Assembly (NCBI GenBank): GCA_009746045.1
Contig: RPFO01001263.1
Location: 1-26,446, forward strand
Origin: Mesostigma viride
Taxonomy: Eukaryota > Streptophyta > Mesostigmatophyceae > Mesostigmatales > Mesostigmataceae
Direction of reading: 5' to 3'
Length of the DNA stretch: 26,446 nucleotides
In this document: positions 19,868-26,446 of the stretch, piece by piece
How the letters are laid out: every line of letters starts with the position of its first letter
Position numbering within the stretch: the stretch's first letter is position 1
Made by a program: the position numbers and the translations under genes
Notes under the pieces: generated by a model
Told to the model about the DNA's origin: nothing
Database searches by the model: none
What the model saw: only the letters and a program-made list of their open reading frames with translations

Positions 19868-20152
19868 ATGGCGCGCAAGGGGATCAACCGGGCGGCCGAG
19901 AGGGCGGCGCTGGAGGAATACTTCTACATGAAGCGCTGGCTGGAGGAGACCACCCGCTGGTTCATCGCCGTGGGTCTCAGGCGCCGGGTGTCGCTGTCGG
20001 ACGCGCGCGCCCGTTTCGAGAGCGAGGCGGCCCGGATCTGGGCGCGGGTGGGGGTCAGAGATTGGCCGGGGCACGTGCAAGATATCATGGCGGGGATCCT
20101 GGCCAGAAGCGCCGTGCGGGTGAAAAGGTCACTCCCAAAAAGTAGCAAATGA
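19868..20152 (+). CDS. Hypothetical basic protein, 94 aa
   Basis: ATG at 19868 follows the AT-rich divergent promoter; the open frame upstream of it is only the antisense of the kinase gene. The product is rich in Arg and Ala with several Trp and Tyr (YFYMKRWLEETTRWF at about 18-32), probably mostly helical, and ends in a Lys/Ser tail. No domain recognised. It heads a + strand run of five genes to 22307. Confidence 0.65.
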   Translation: MARKGINRAAERAALEEYFYMKRWLEETTRWFIAVGLRRRVSLSDARARFESEAARIWARVGVRDWPGHVQDIMAGILARSAVRVKRSLPKSSK

Positions 20153-20181
20153 TCCATCCGGCTTAGTAAACATATATTCGC

Positions 20182-20191
20182 GGAATATAAA
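20182..20191 (+). promoter_or_regulatory. TATA-like box
   Basis: GGAATATAAA, 21 bases before the ATG at 20213, in a short AT-rich gap. Confidence 0.4.
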
Positions 20192-20212
20192 AACACACGC
20201 CCCTATTGTAAC

Positions 20213-20610
20213 ATGGCGGCAAAGAAAACGCGCACCCCACGACGCGCACACCGCTCACGAGCCGCTGCAGTGCTGACGCCGGCCATGGAGCATAATTACA
20301 ACGCGGCATCGGGGATGCTGGCGTATCGTTTCGGCGGGGCGTTGGAGGCATTGGCGAAGGCGAAGGTGTCGGCGAAGGGCGATGCCCCCCTGATCAGTAC
20401 AGGAGAGATCTCAGGGAGGCCAATGCGGTGGAGCGGAACCTGCAGCGGGCGTGGCTCGTGGCTATGGATAAACTGCGCCGACTGAGAGAACGAGGCGCGG
20501 GCATCCTTTATAGAGGGCCGGACGCCATCGTCGATTGGGTCATGAGAGCCGCCAAGACCGTCGTCACGCCTGGTAGGCGGGGACTCGCGGGTAAGCGTAA
20601 ACGTTTCTGA
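20213..20610 (+). CDS. Basic hypothetical protein, read with one frameshift
   Basis: Starts at ATG 20213 with a Lys/Arg-rich N-terminus (AAKKTRTPRRAHRSR). The first frame looks natural to about residue 58 (SAKGDA). From the C6 run at 20385-20390 on, the natural-looking sequence is in another frame (YRRDLREANAVERNLQRAW ... ending GLAGKRKRF). One extra C in that run would join them into a protein of about 132 aa. The composition suggests a DNA-binding or packaging protein, but no domain is recognised. Either the assembly lacks a C or the gene is broken. Confidence 0.6.
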
Positions 20611-20645
20611 TTAAAAAAGATCGGTTAGCTGTATACGCGATACGG

Positions 20646-20717
20646 ATGCCTGTCGGCAGATGCACCGGGTGCAAGGCCAAGAAGTTTTTCTCGTTCGGGA
20701 AGGCCAAGTGCAAGTGA
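20646..20717 (+). CDS. Cys-flanked Lys-rich micropeptide, 23 aa
   Basis: ATG at 20646, stop TGA at 20715-20717. The product is basic with three Cys and core CKAKKFFSFGKAKCK. The same motif, with the same spacing, ends the membrane protein encoded just downstream (21227-21274). An in-frame stop at 20598 shows it is not the tail of the preceding gene. Conservation of the peptide with changed codons and a different stop suggests selection on the peptide. A basic amphipathic segment between two Cys could form a disulfide loop, as in membrane-active peptides; that is inference. It could also be a remnant of a duplicated gene end. Confidence 0.45.
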   Translation: MPVGRCTGCKAKKFFSFGKAKCK

Positions 20718-20756
20718 TCGATATCGGTTTTATAGCTGCGTCTATGGTAGTGCGAC

Positions 20757-21274
20757 ATGCGCGCGTATCTGATCGTGACCCTGATACTGGTACTCACCCT
20801 CAGCCTGTGGCTGGGCCTGCGCGATGCCTCCAAGCCCGACCCGCTGCTGACCGCGCGGCTGCCCGAGTACGAGTCCGTGCCGCTCTACCGGTCGGAGGCG
20901 ATCGAGGCGCTTCTGGAGACGGGCCTGAGCGCGCCCCCTCCCGCGCTGCCGGTGGCGGCGGCGGCGGGCGGCGAGGACAAGGGCCGCAGGCGGAGGAGGG
21001 CCAAGGCGGTGCTGAGGACGGCGCTGGTGGAGGGGCAGAAGGCGGCGTACATCGCGTCCAACCCTCTGCTGTCGATAGCCGACGGCGTGTCTAGCGTGCT
21101 GGGGCTGATGGGGCCGGGGGCAAGAAGCTGGCCAAGGTGGTGGGCAAACCGGTGAACTTCGCGCTGAAACACAATCCTATCGGCGCGTTCTTCGGCGCGA
21201 TATTCAACAAGAAACTGAGCGCGCGGTGCAAGGCCAAGAAGATATTCTCGATTGGTTTCGCCAAGTGCAAGTAG
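20757..21274 (+). CDS. Membrane-anchored protein with C-terminal CKAKK motif, read with one frameshift
   Basis: ATG at 20757. Residues 4-21 (YLIVTLILVLTLSLWLGL) form a clear signal-anchor or transmembrane segment. It is followed by an Ala/Pro linker, an Arg block (KGRRRRRAKA) and a small-residue, glycine-rich segment. The first frame ends at 21155 with a Trp/Arg-rich tail that looks out of frame. From the G5 run at 21116-21120 another frame reads GKKLAKVVGKPVNFALKHNP and then a Phe-rich hydrophobic stretch (GAFFGAIFN), closing with RCKAKKIFSIGFAKCK and stop TAG at 21272. One extra G joins the two into about 172 aa. A membrane-embedded structural or fusion-like role is conceivable but not shown. 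Confidence 0.6.
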
Positions 21275-21362
21275 TCATAGGCACCTAACCAGAATAACGT
21301 CCTTATGAGGTGCGCTTATACTACGCCAACAATTTTGTGTTGCAATACCAATACCAGCGCCG

Positions 21363-22307
21363 ATGGCCTGCGCCGTGTACTTGGAAGCTAAGGAGGGGAC
21401 GCCTCCATCTGAAGATATCTTTTGTGGACAGATTCGCAGGACACCTGATGGGCGCGTGGCAGCCGCCGACATCGTGAAGTGTATCATTTATTTGAGAGAG
21501 GACGGGACTTATGCCAGGGAGGCGCTGGGTAACGCCAACCTCACCCTGAAGAGGCTCAGTGACAAACAATGTCTTGCAGCCAGCAATACAAATAACATGT
21601 ACACTTTCCCGGGGCGCAATCAACGGCCTACGAGGGTCATGACAGAGGAGGAAGTATACGAGTTGATCATGCTCCTGCCCGGGGCTCGGGCTACGGCCTT
21701 TCGAAGGAACACCTCGAAGTTACTGAAGCACTATTTTCACGCGACGGAAGAGCTGATATCGGAGCTGTTAGGCCGCTACGAAGCACTCCATGGGCGTGAG
21801 TACCAGCCCCCCCCTTGCGCGGTCGCAGAGGAGCCTAGAATCAAACAGTGCGAGTCCGTCAAGGCAGCGGCCGCGGAGATATCCAACACACCCCGCGCTC
21901 AAGTTGATGGCAAGGTATATGCCAAGGTGTTCGGCATCCAGAACAAGTCCATTATGAATATGACCGCGGACGAGTTCAGGCATGTCCAGAACATGAAGAA
22001 AGGGGACCTAGTTAGAGACATGTGGACGGAGGAGATGAACAGTGGGGCCTTCTTCATGAACTGCGTATTCCGGGCGGCAGTGGCAGGCGGTGAGGACCCC
22101 GTGGCCGCCATGGAGAGAATTTCTCGGACAATGACCCCCACATTTAGGGGAGTGGGGCTGCACGACCAGGCAAGCACAAAACGCCCAAGAGAATTCCTGG
22201 TCCATAACAAGGAAATGAGGGAGAGCCGTCACGCCTCTCATTCCACCCTGGAGGTGCCCAGTCAGCACAGCTTGAAGCGTGTGTTGACGACTAATGGCGA
22301 TCCCTGA
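21363..22307 (+). CDS. BRO/KilA-N-like viral DNA-binding protein, 314 aa
   Basis: ATG at 21363, TGA at 22305. Residues about 22-120 have the pattern of BRO-N-type domains found in large DNA viruses and their hosts: GQIRRTPDGRVAAADIVK, then YTFPGRNQRPTRV, then ELIMLLPGARATAFRRNTSK followed by an LLKHYF segment, where the common form reads LPGxRAAxxR...L.RYLGGD. Such proteins bind DNA and are thought to influence viral or host transcription. The C-terminal half (about 150-314) is unrecognised and ends in a basic region. Unlike its neighbours, this gene uses many A/T third positions and has no frameshift. It may have a separate history, or be under different constraints. It converges with the F-box-like gene at 22435. 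Confidence 0.7.
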   Translation: MACAVYLEAKEGTPPSEDIFCGQIRRTPDGRVAAADIVKCIIYLREDGTYAREALGNANLTLKRLSDKQCLAASNTNNMYTFPGRNQRPTRVMTEEEVYELIMLLPGARATAFRRNTSKLLKHYFHATEELISELLGRYEALHGREYQPPPCAVAEEPRIKQCESVKAAAAEISNTPRAQVDGKVYAKVFGIQNKSIMNMTADEFRHVQNMKKGDLVRDMWTEEMNSGAFFMNCVFRAAVAGGEDPVAAMERISRTMTPTFRGVGLHDQASTKRPREFLVHNKEMRESRHASHSTLEVPSQHSLKRVLTTNGDP

Positions 22308-22434
22308 CGCTGATGGCAAAAAAAATCATATTTGCGCGCGAATAAACGATTACATTCATTATACGAGGCTTTATTTATTTCCAGTTTGATTAATCAGATT
22401 GCCCTGAGAACAACAATAGACAAAACAGAGGATC
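22308..22434. terminator. Bidirectional 3' end region between convergent genes
   Basis: AT-rich gap with A8, AATAAA on the + strand at 22341-22346 and TTTATTTATTT at 22370-22380 (AATAAA on the - strand). This fits polyadenylation signals for both converging genes. Confidence 0.55.
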
Positions 22435-23652
22435 TCAGCACAGAACGTCGGAGGCCAGCACGATCGGCCAGCGCTCCTTCCACTCGGCCAGGTCCGCGTC
22501 CCGGACGTCGAGACCGCGGCCGTGCACGCTCAACACCGCGTCCCCCGCCTGGCCCTCCCTCGGCGTGCGCCCGACCACGCGCACCGTCGCCTGGGGGCGC
22601 CCATCGGTGACGCGGACGCGGACGTCCTGCTGGGCGGGGACGGTGGGGGAGTCGTCCACCAGCAGGTCCACCGCCCCCCTCACGGCCGTCACGTCCCCTT
22701 CGCCGACCAGGAGGGGCCGGGTGTCCTCCGTGAAGCAGGTGCAGGGGGCCATGCCGCGGCCGTTGTCCCGGCAGTGCGCGTTGTACCGTTCGTGCACCAC
22801 CGGGTTGATGAGGTCGACGCCCCCCACGTCCTGGTTGAAGTAGAAGGTCGACACGCTGTCGTGCGCCCCCATGACGACGGTGCCTCTCGCCGTCGCCATG
22901 AAAACGGCCGTGCCGCCTGCGCCGGCTCGCACCTGCGACAGGGCATAGCGAAAGGTGCCCCCCAGCGCGATGGTCTGGGCCCCGAGGAAGTCTATGCTGC
23001 CCCCGCACCTGGCCAGCGCCTGGGTCAGCGGTTGGCGGATCGCGGCGGGGGCCACCGCGTAGGCGAAGCTCGAGTTGGAGCGCGACACGAGGAGGAGTCG
23101 GCACGAGGGGAGCGAGACGCCCTCCGCCGCGCAGACCACCAGGCCGGCCAGGACGGCGTAGTCGAAGGAGAGCTCCCACCCATCCCTGCGCTTGGCCGCG
23201 TCGAGGAGGAAGATGACGACCCCCGGCACCTTCCGCACGAAGGCGGCGAGCCTCCTCCACTCGACCAGGTGGGGCATCAGGCCGCAGTCCTCCTCCCGCA
23301 CAAAGTCGCTGGGGGGCTCCAGCCGCGAGTCGGCATCGTACACTGTCACCCTGAGGACGGGCACGCCGGCGAAGGAGAGGTCCCCAGGGGTCAGCACCCG
23401 GTCCCTCCACACGCGGTGGACAAACCGCCGGTCGGCCTCGTCGGTGGCCCGCGCGTGGTGCTCCCTGTATGTGGGCCACAGGGCCTCCCAGGCCGCCTTG
23501 GAGGTGAGCATCATCAACATGCAGGCCTTCCGGTCCAGCCTGCACATGTTCTTGACGAATACCTCGAGCAGGTCATCGTCCAGGTCGTCCACCCACGGGA
23601 TGAACGGGTCGACGGTCCTGCGTCCGGTGCTGGTGCGCAGGAATGCGGGCAT
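22435..23652 (-). CDS. F-box-like protein, 405 aa
   Basis: ATG at 23652, stop at 22435. Residues about 17-55 (WVDDLDDDLLEVFVKNMCRL, then D..AC.....SKAAWEAL) match the F-box layout: an LPxELL-like start, a spacer and a helix with a cell-type Trp. F-box proteins recruit substrates to SCF ubiquitin ligases, and giant viruses of protists often encode many. The remaining 350 residues are not recognised; they contain hydrophobic strands (VVIFLLDAAK, LLLVSRSNSSFAYA, AVFMATARGTVVMGAHDSV) and may form a beta-rich substrate-binding domain. Arg/Ala/Val-rich composition and GC-rich codons match the island. The tandem repeat starting at its 5' end may hold its promoter. Confidence 0.65.
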   Translation of the reverse strand: MPAFLRTSTGRRTVDPFIPWVDDLDDDLLEVFVKNMCRLDRKACMLMMLTSKAAWEALWPTYREHHARATDEADRRFVHRVWRDRVLTPGDLSFAGVPVLRVTVYDADSRLEPPSDFVREEDCGLMPHLVEWRRLAAFVRKVPGVVIFLLDAAKRRDGWELSFDYAVLAGLVVCAAEGVSLPSCRLLLVSRSNSSFAYAVAPAAIRQPLTQALARCGGSIDFLGAQTIALGGTFRYALSQVRAGAGGTAVFMATARGTVVMGAHDSVSTFYFNQDVGGVDLINPVVHERYNAHCRDNGRGMAPCTCFTEDTRPLLVGEGDVTAVRGAVDLLVDDSPTVPAQQDVRVRVTDGRPQATVRVVGRTPREGQAGDAVLSVHGRGLDVRDADLAEWKERWPIVLASDVLC

Positions 23653-23870
23653 GGCGTGATAAAACGGCCTCTAGGTCACGCGCCCTGGTGAAAGGAGAAT
23701 GGCGTCGTACGCCCCGGTAAAACGAGACCCGAAGCCGCGCGCCCCGGTAAAACAATCAAGGCCGACGCCCCGCGCGCTGACAAAACAAAGGCCGGCGTCC
23801 CACGCCCTGATAAAACAAAGGATCGACGCCCCACGCCTCGGGAGTAAGGCCCTGAACGTCGCACGCCTCG
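23653..23870. repeat. Degenerate 30-33-bp tandem repeat at the 5' side of the F-box-like gene
   Basis: About seven units marked by GCCCCGGTAAAAC, GCGCTGACAAAAC, GCCCTGATAAAAC and similar words, each followed by a purine-rich part and CGACGCCCC or CGGCGTCCC. On the minus strand a GTG-initiated frame (to about 24030) reads through with a repeated CF..ARG pattern; I do not call it a gene. Confidence 0.7.
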
Positions 23871-24184
23871 AGGAGACGCAGCGACCCGAGAAGGCGACCG
23901 AGAACCGGTTGGGATCGCCTGCCAGGCCAGGTAACCAGGTTTTCAGGTAGGTAACGTCGCCGCTAACCGCGAGAGAGCGAGCGAATCGAGTGCGACCCAC
24001 GATAAAAAATCTGTCAGCGCGCTCAACCACGGGCCACTTTTCCTTTGCCGAATGCTGGAGTGCCTATTTTACCGCTTTACTTTTCCTCTCAGCAATGCAC
24101 AAGGGACAGATAATGGGCGACAGTTCATTTATTCACGGTGCATCGTAATTGCACGTGTCTATTAATGAATCGTAATTGCCCGTG
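23871..24184. other. Spacer
   Basis: Unique sequence, GC-rich then AT-richer from about 24060. No gene is supported apart from the doubtful minus-strand frame mentioned for the adjacent repeat. Confidence 0.4.
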
Positions 24185-24560
24185 GTGCCGCCAGTGTACA
24201 TTTAGTCAGGGGGCCGGTGCCAGTGTACATTTAGTCAGGGGGCCGGTGCCAGTGTACATTTAGTCAGTGGGGGCCGGTGCCAGTGTACATTTAGTCAGCG
24301 GGGCGGTGCCAGTACGGTGGTGCCAGTACCTTTTTGGGTCGGTGACGGTGCCAGTACCTTTTTGGGTCCGGTGCTACCTTTTTGGTCGTGCGGTGACGGT
24401 GCCAGTACCTTTTTGGGTCGGTGACGGTGCCAGTACCTTTATTATCGGGGGCCGGTGCCAGTACCTTTCTTGGTCGGTGACGCTGCCATTACCTTTAGTC
24501 GGTGGGGACCGGCGCCAGTACCTCATAACTGGTGGGTGACGGTGACGGTGCCTCATAACC
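24185..24560. repeat. Compound tandem repeat built on GGTGCCAGTRY
   Basis: The first part has four units of 29-31 bp (CCAGTGTACATTTAGTCAGG at 24191, 24220, 24249 and 24280). The second part has GGTGCCAGTACCTTTTTGGG units with GGTGACGG spacers, decaying to GGTGCCTCATAACCGGTGGG. All share GGTGCCAGT, so one minisatellite evolved into two forms. Confidence 0.9.
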
Positions 24561-24792
24561 GGTGGGCGACTTGTAAAGAAATAAGGAGTGGGCACGCTTG
24601 CAAAATGAATAAGTCGACTACGTCGGTGGATGCTTCTTGAAATCCCGATCGAGCCCGTGGCTGAGAGGCGATAGTCCTCGCTGGTAGACGATTCTCTGTG
24701 GCTGCGGAGGGACAGGAAAGGACTGTCGCGATTGCCCGCGGTCCCGCGTTGGTCGCGTCGTGCATAGAAAAGATCCGGGGCTGCCAGGTACC
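24561..24792. other. Spacer
   Basis: No supported gene. A GGCTGAGAGGCGATAG word resembles a serine tRNA D-arm but no T-arm follows. Confidence 0.4.
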
Positions 24793-24863
24793 ATGTTTCG
24801 AATGATGCCGCCCCCCCGTGGCTGGGACACGTCCGAGCGACGACCCGAGAAAGTCCCGGGACT

Positions 24864-25085
24864 GTGGGAAAGTACCCCCAGTGCCAGTATTGCGGCGACT
24901 GGAAGGACCCTTGCACCTTCTTTGGTGGGAAGGCGCTCTATTGCTCGGAATGCCGCGGATACGAGCTGGAATTTCGAGTGAACGCCCCCTCCCACGCCAA
25001 AAACGACGAGGCCTTCTGCAAGATTGCCGAGGACCGTGCGGCCGCCCTCCATCTTTCGCTGCTCGGCGCAGCCCCGGGGTCGTGA
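24864..25085 (+). CDS. Zinc-ribbon protein, start uncertain
   Basis: The frame opens after a TAG at 24765 and has no ATG; the first usable codon is GTG at 24864. An ATG at 24793 in another frame (MFRMMPPPRGW) could be the true start if a base is missing in between, for example in the C7 run at 24811-24817. The product starts with YPQCQYCGDWKDPCTFF and YCSECRGYE: two Cys pairs of a zinc ribbon like those preceding HNH or Endo VII-type domains. The rest is helical and acidic (KNDEAFCKIAEDRAAALHL). Its stop overlaps the presumed start of the RING-like gene; a single missing base in CCCCGGGG (25072-25079) would fuse them into one protein with an N-terminal ribbon and C-terminal RING. Confidence 0.5.
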   Translation: MGKYPQCQYCGDWKDPCTFFGGKALYCSECRGYELEFRVNAPSHAKNDEAFCKIAEDRAAALHLSLLGAAPGS

Positions 25086-25443
25086 CACGCGCGCGTGTGA
25101 CCCCGGCGAACGCGGCAGGGGTGCGGCAGCTCGCGGAGGGGGTGCAGGCCGGCGGGCGCCCCTGTGTCCGGCCCGTGTACCGCGTGCCCGAGGGGGGGCT
25201 CGCGTGTCTTGCGGGGTTTGCATGGAAAAGCAGTCGCGGCGGGGGTTCCTCCCCGTCCACGCTCCCGTCGGCCAGGGAAGCGCGCCCCCTCCCCACGACC
25301 TCCCCATCTGCCTCTGGTGCATGACCGTGTACCTGCACGACGACGCCATCCCCTCCCGCGGCCAGTGCCCGCTGTGCCTGGCCGAGCGCAGGCCCGCGCC
25401 CGAGAGGCTGGCCTTCCCCTTCTTCGAGCACGCGGCCGAGTGA
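25082..25443 (+). CDS. RING-like zinc protein, read with one frameshift
   Basis: The C-terminal part has paired cysteines: codons at 25210 and 25219 (CGVC), 25309 and 25318 (CLWC), and 25366 and 25375 (CPLC), with His at 25258, 25294 and 25336 between them. This resembles a cross-braced RING finger of ubiquitin E3 ligases, although the C3-H4 spacing is not standard. Before the G7 run at 25192-25198 the natural-looking sequence lies in another frame (VTPANAAGVRQLAEGVQ). One more G would unite them to about 120 aa. The start GTG at 25082 is a guess and overlaps the zinc-ribbon gene's stop; a fusion is possible. With the F-box-like gene it suggests interference with ubiquitin signalling. Confidence 0.5.
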
Positions 25444-25483
25444 GCCGCGTTTTTTCTCGCTGACGCTAGTGTGAACCGCCGCG

Positions 25484-25639
25484 ATGGCACGATGCGTCGA
25501 GATAACCCCCCAGGGGACCAAATGCAACAAGCCGCGCGCACCCAGGGGCAAGCGGTGCGCGGTCCATCTGGCCATCAGGGCCAGGAGCGCGCGGGCAGGA
25601 AGCCAGCGTACAGCCCCCATGATATCCTGGACAAGATGA
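25484..25639 (+). CDS. Short protein with C-x9-C-x10-C-x2-H zinc motif, 51 aa
   Basis: ATG at 25484. Residues 4-28 have C-x9-C-x10-C-x2-H with core TPQGTKC, nearly the same as the N-terminus of the 179-aa protein at 18654-19193 (also C4 and C14 in both). It is little more than the zinc domain plus a basic tail. After about residue 36 a second frame (GRKPAYSPHDILDKMM, ending at 25665) looks more natural, so one base may be missing near 25590 and the true protein may be about 59 aa. A stand-alone version of a domain that elsewhere in the island is joined to a Pro-rich tail. Confidence 0.6.
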   Translation: MARCVEITPQGTKCNKPRAPRGKRCAVHLAIRARSARAGSQRTAPMISWTR

Positions 25640-25665
25640 TGCGGCTTAGGCTGTCTGTGTCGTGA

Positions 25666-26152
25666 TGAATCGTTGAATGAATATTATTCCATTTCTTTAA
25701 TCCAATCTGTTTTCATTCGCGACCCCCCCGTGTCTACTCATGCATGCATACATATCACATCCACGCTCGACAGGCGGCGAACCTGGACCGGCCATCGACC
25801 GAGTGGGGCGGTTCCTGTCCGGGTACAGCCACGCCTCGAGTTTGGTTGGATTCTTTTGCGCGACTTCTTTTTTGCACGCCGGCCTGAATAGTTTTTCATA
25901 TATATGTGCATGCACCTGTAGAATCATAGAGGGTCTATAGCCATAAATTTATTTTTAGATTCATCAGAAAAAGAAGTAGTGCAGGAGAATCCAAGCCAGG
26001 GCCGAGCAGCGGGCGGGCGGGGCGGGGCGCGAGTTGGATTGTCGACCCCTCTCTAGGCGCCGCCGCAAGCGACTGCGGATGTTGCTTCTCCCATCCAACG
26101 GCAGCCGTTACGAGGTGGCGCTGGGTCGTCAGCACCTGACAGGGCGGGATTT
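25666..26152. other. Mostly non-coding gap
   Basis: AT-rich from 25666 to 25730 and again from 25880 to 25980, GC-rich at 26010-26050. A minus-strand frame with an ATG at 25927 (76 codons, to 25697) has fairly ordinary composition and could be a small gene, but nothing else supports it. Confidence 0.4.
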
Positions 26153-26162
26153 GGCATAAATA
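26153..26162 (+). promoter_or_regulatory. TATA-like box before the last gene
   Basis: GGCATAAATA followed by GGGTCGCG, 77 bases before ATG 26240. It resembles the box at 17497 in both parts. Confidence 0.4.
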
Positions 26163-26239
26163 GGGTCGCGACGGCACAGGCGCCATCGTTGGGTGCCGCG
26201 CACCGGGCAGGCGTCCGCCAGGAGACAAGGGATCCAGTC

Positions 26240-26446
26240 ATGGACACTGCGGACGGGACACGGGGAAATTCGCTAGGGGGGCGGACGCGGTGGACAGGGC
26301 GTGGGCGGAGAGGACCTACGCGGACTACCTGTCCTTCAGACGCGAGAGGACAAAGTTCTGGGTGTTCTCTGTCAAAGCCCCAGGGACGACATGGAGGTGG
26401 ACGCGTCCAAGGACGTCCGCGTGCGGAAGAGCGACGACGGGTGCAG
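26240..26446 (+). CDS. Partial gene running off the window, frameshifted
   Basis: ATG at 26240 begins MDTADGTRGNSLGG, then the natural-looking sequence continues in another frame from the G6 run at 26276-26281 (ADAVDRAWAERTYADYLSF, then RRERTKFWVFSVK) and shifts again near 26360 to a third frame (MEVDASKDVRVRKSDDGC). Both steps are explained by one missing base each. The protein is charged with aromatic residues; too little is present to name it. The TATA-like box at 26153 supports this as a gene start. Confidence 0.45.
   Translation, partial: MDTADGTRGNSLGGRTRWTGRGRRGPTRTTCPSDARGQSSGCSLSKPQGRHGGGRVQGRPRAEERRRVQ

Noticed and set aside
22394-23691. Long frames antisense or out of frame to the F-box-like gene
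   Set aside because: GC-rich DNA leaves shadow frames open; their composition (His/Gly/Arg-rich) is unnatural and only the minus-strand 405-aa frame has an F-box-like start.
23671-24030. 119-codon minus-strand frame upstream of the F-box-like gene
   Set aside because: GTG start and half of it is the translated 30-33-bp repeat; kept only as a note.
24645-24720. Serine-tRNA-like D-arm word GGCTGAGAGGCGATAG
   Set aside because: No acceptor stem pairing or GGTTCGAATCC-type T-arm can be found around it.

Overview
The window reads as eukaryotic nuclear DNA from a repeat-rich, probably algal or other protist genome (the lineage cannot be fixed from sequence alone), with a block of giant-virus-like genes occupying its right third. 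The evidence for this split is a change in texture at about 17.2 kb. To the left lie low-complexity DNA, satellites and transposons with almost no convincing genes. To the right lies GC-rich, tightly packed, intron-poor coding sequence on both strands, with families typical of large DNA viruses (NCLDV): an HNH nuclease with Cys knuckles, a small P-loop kinase, a BRO/KilA-type DNA-binding protein, an F-box-like protein, zinc-ribbon and RING-like proteins, and short Cys/His proteins.

Layout. 1-2480: hexamer minisatellites (CCCACG, CCTGCC, CAAAGG/CAAACG) and featureless DNA. 2482-3110: a near-perfect foldback element with a 6-bp direct repeat at each end, placed just after an ATG. 3105-5710: fragments of host-like genes, including a broken gene with a Gly/Ala-rich stretch and a Tudor-like C-terminal domain. 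6351-7090: a satellite of about 170 bp. 8214-8448: an exact 50-bp tandem repeat. 8690-9060: a CTTGCC-rich tract. 9799-9891: (GA)n. 10899-14830: two different tandem arrays that abut. At their junction sit two inversely oriented copies of one hAT-type element, each with its own 8-bp target duplication and each with a further insertion nested inside. 16316-16974: an uninterrupted (ATGG)n tract of 659 bp. 17.5-26.4 kb: the viral-like island of about 14 genes; the last one runs off the window.

Within the island the genes form short same-strand runs separated by small AT-richer gaps, some with TATA-like boxes close to the ATG. Likely roles (inferred) are nucleic-acid processing (HNH, BRO-like, zinc proteins), nucleotide or phosphate transfer (P-loop kinase), ubiquitin-pathway manipulation (F-box-like, RING-like) and a membrane protein. 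No capsid, polymerase, packaging ATPase or primase-helicase core is visible, so this is a fragment of a larger element.

Two features stand out. First, a Cys-flanked, Lys-rich peptide motif forms a complete 23-codon ORF and recurs at the C-terminus of the neighbouring membrane protein. Second, many ORFs, viral-like and host-like, break by what looks like a single missing base, often in a G, C or T homopolymer. This points to undercalled homopolymers in the assembly more than to true gene decay, and affects how every broken gene here should be read.
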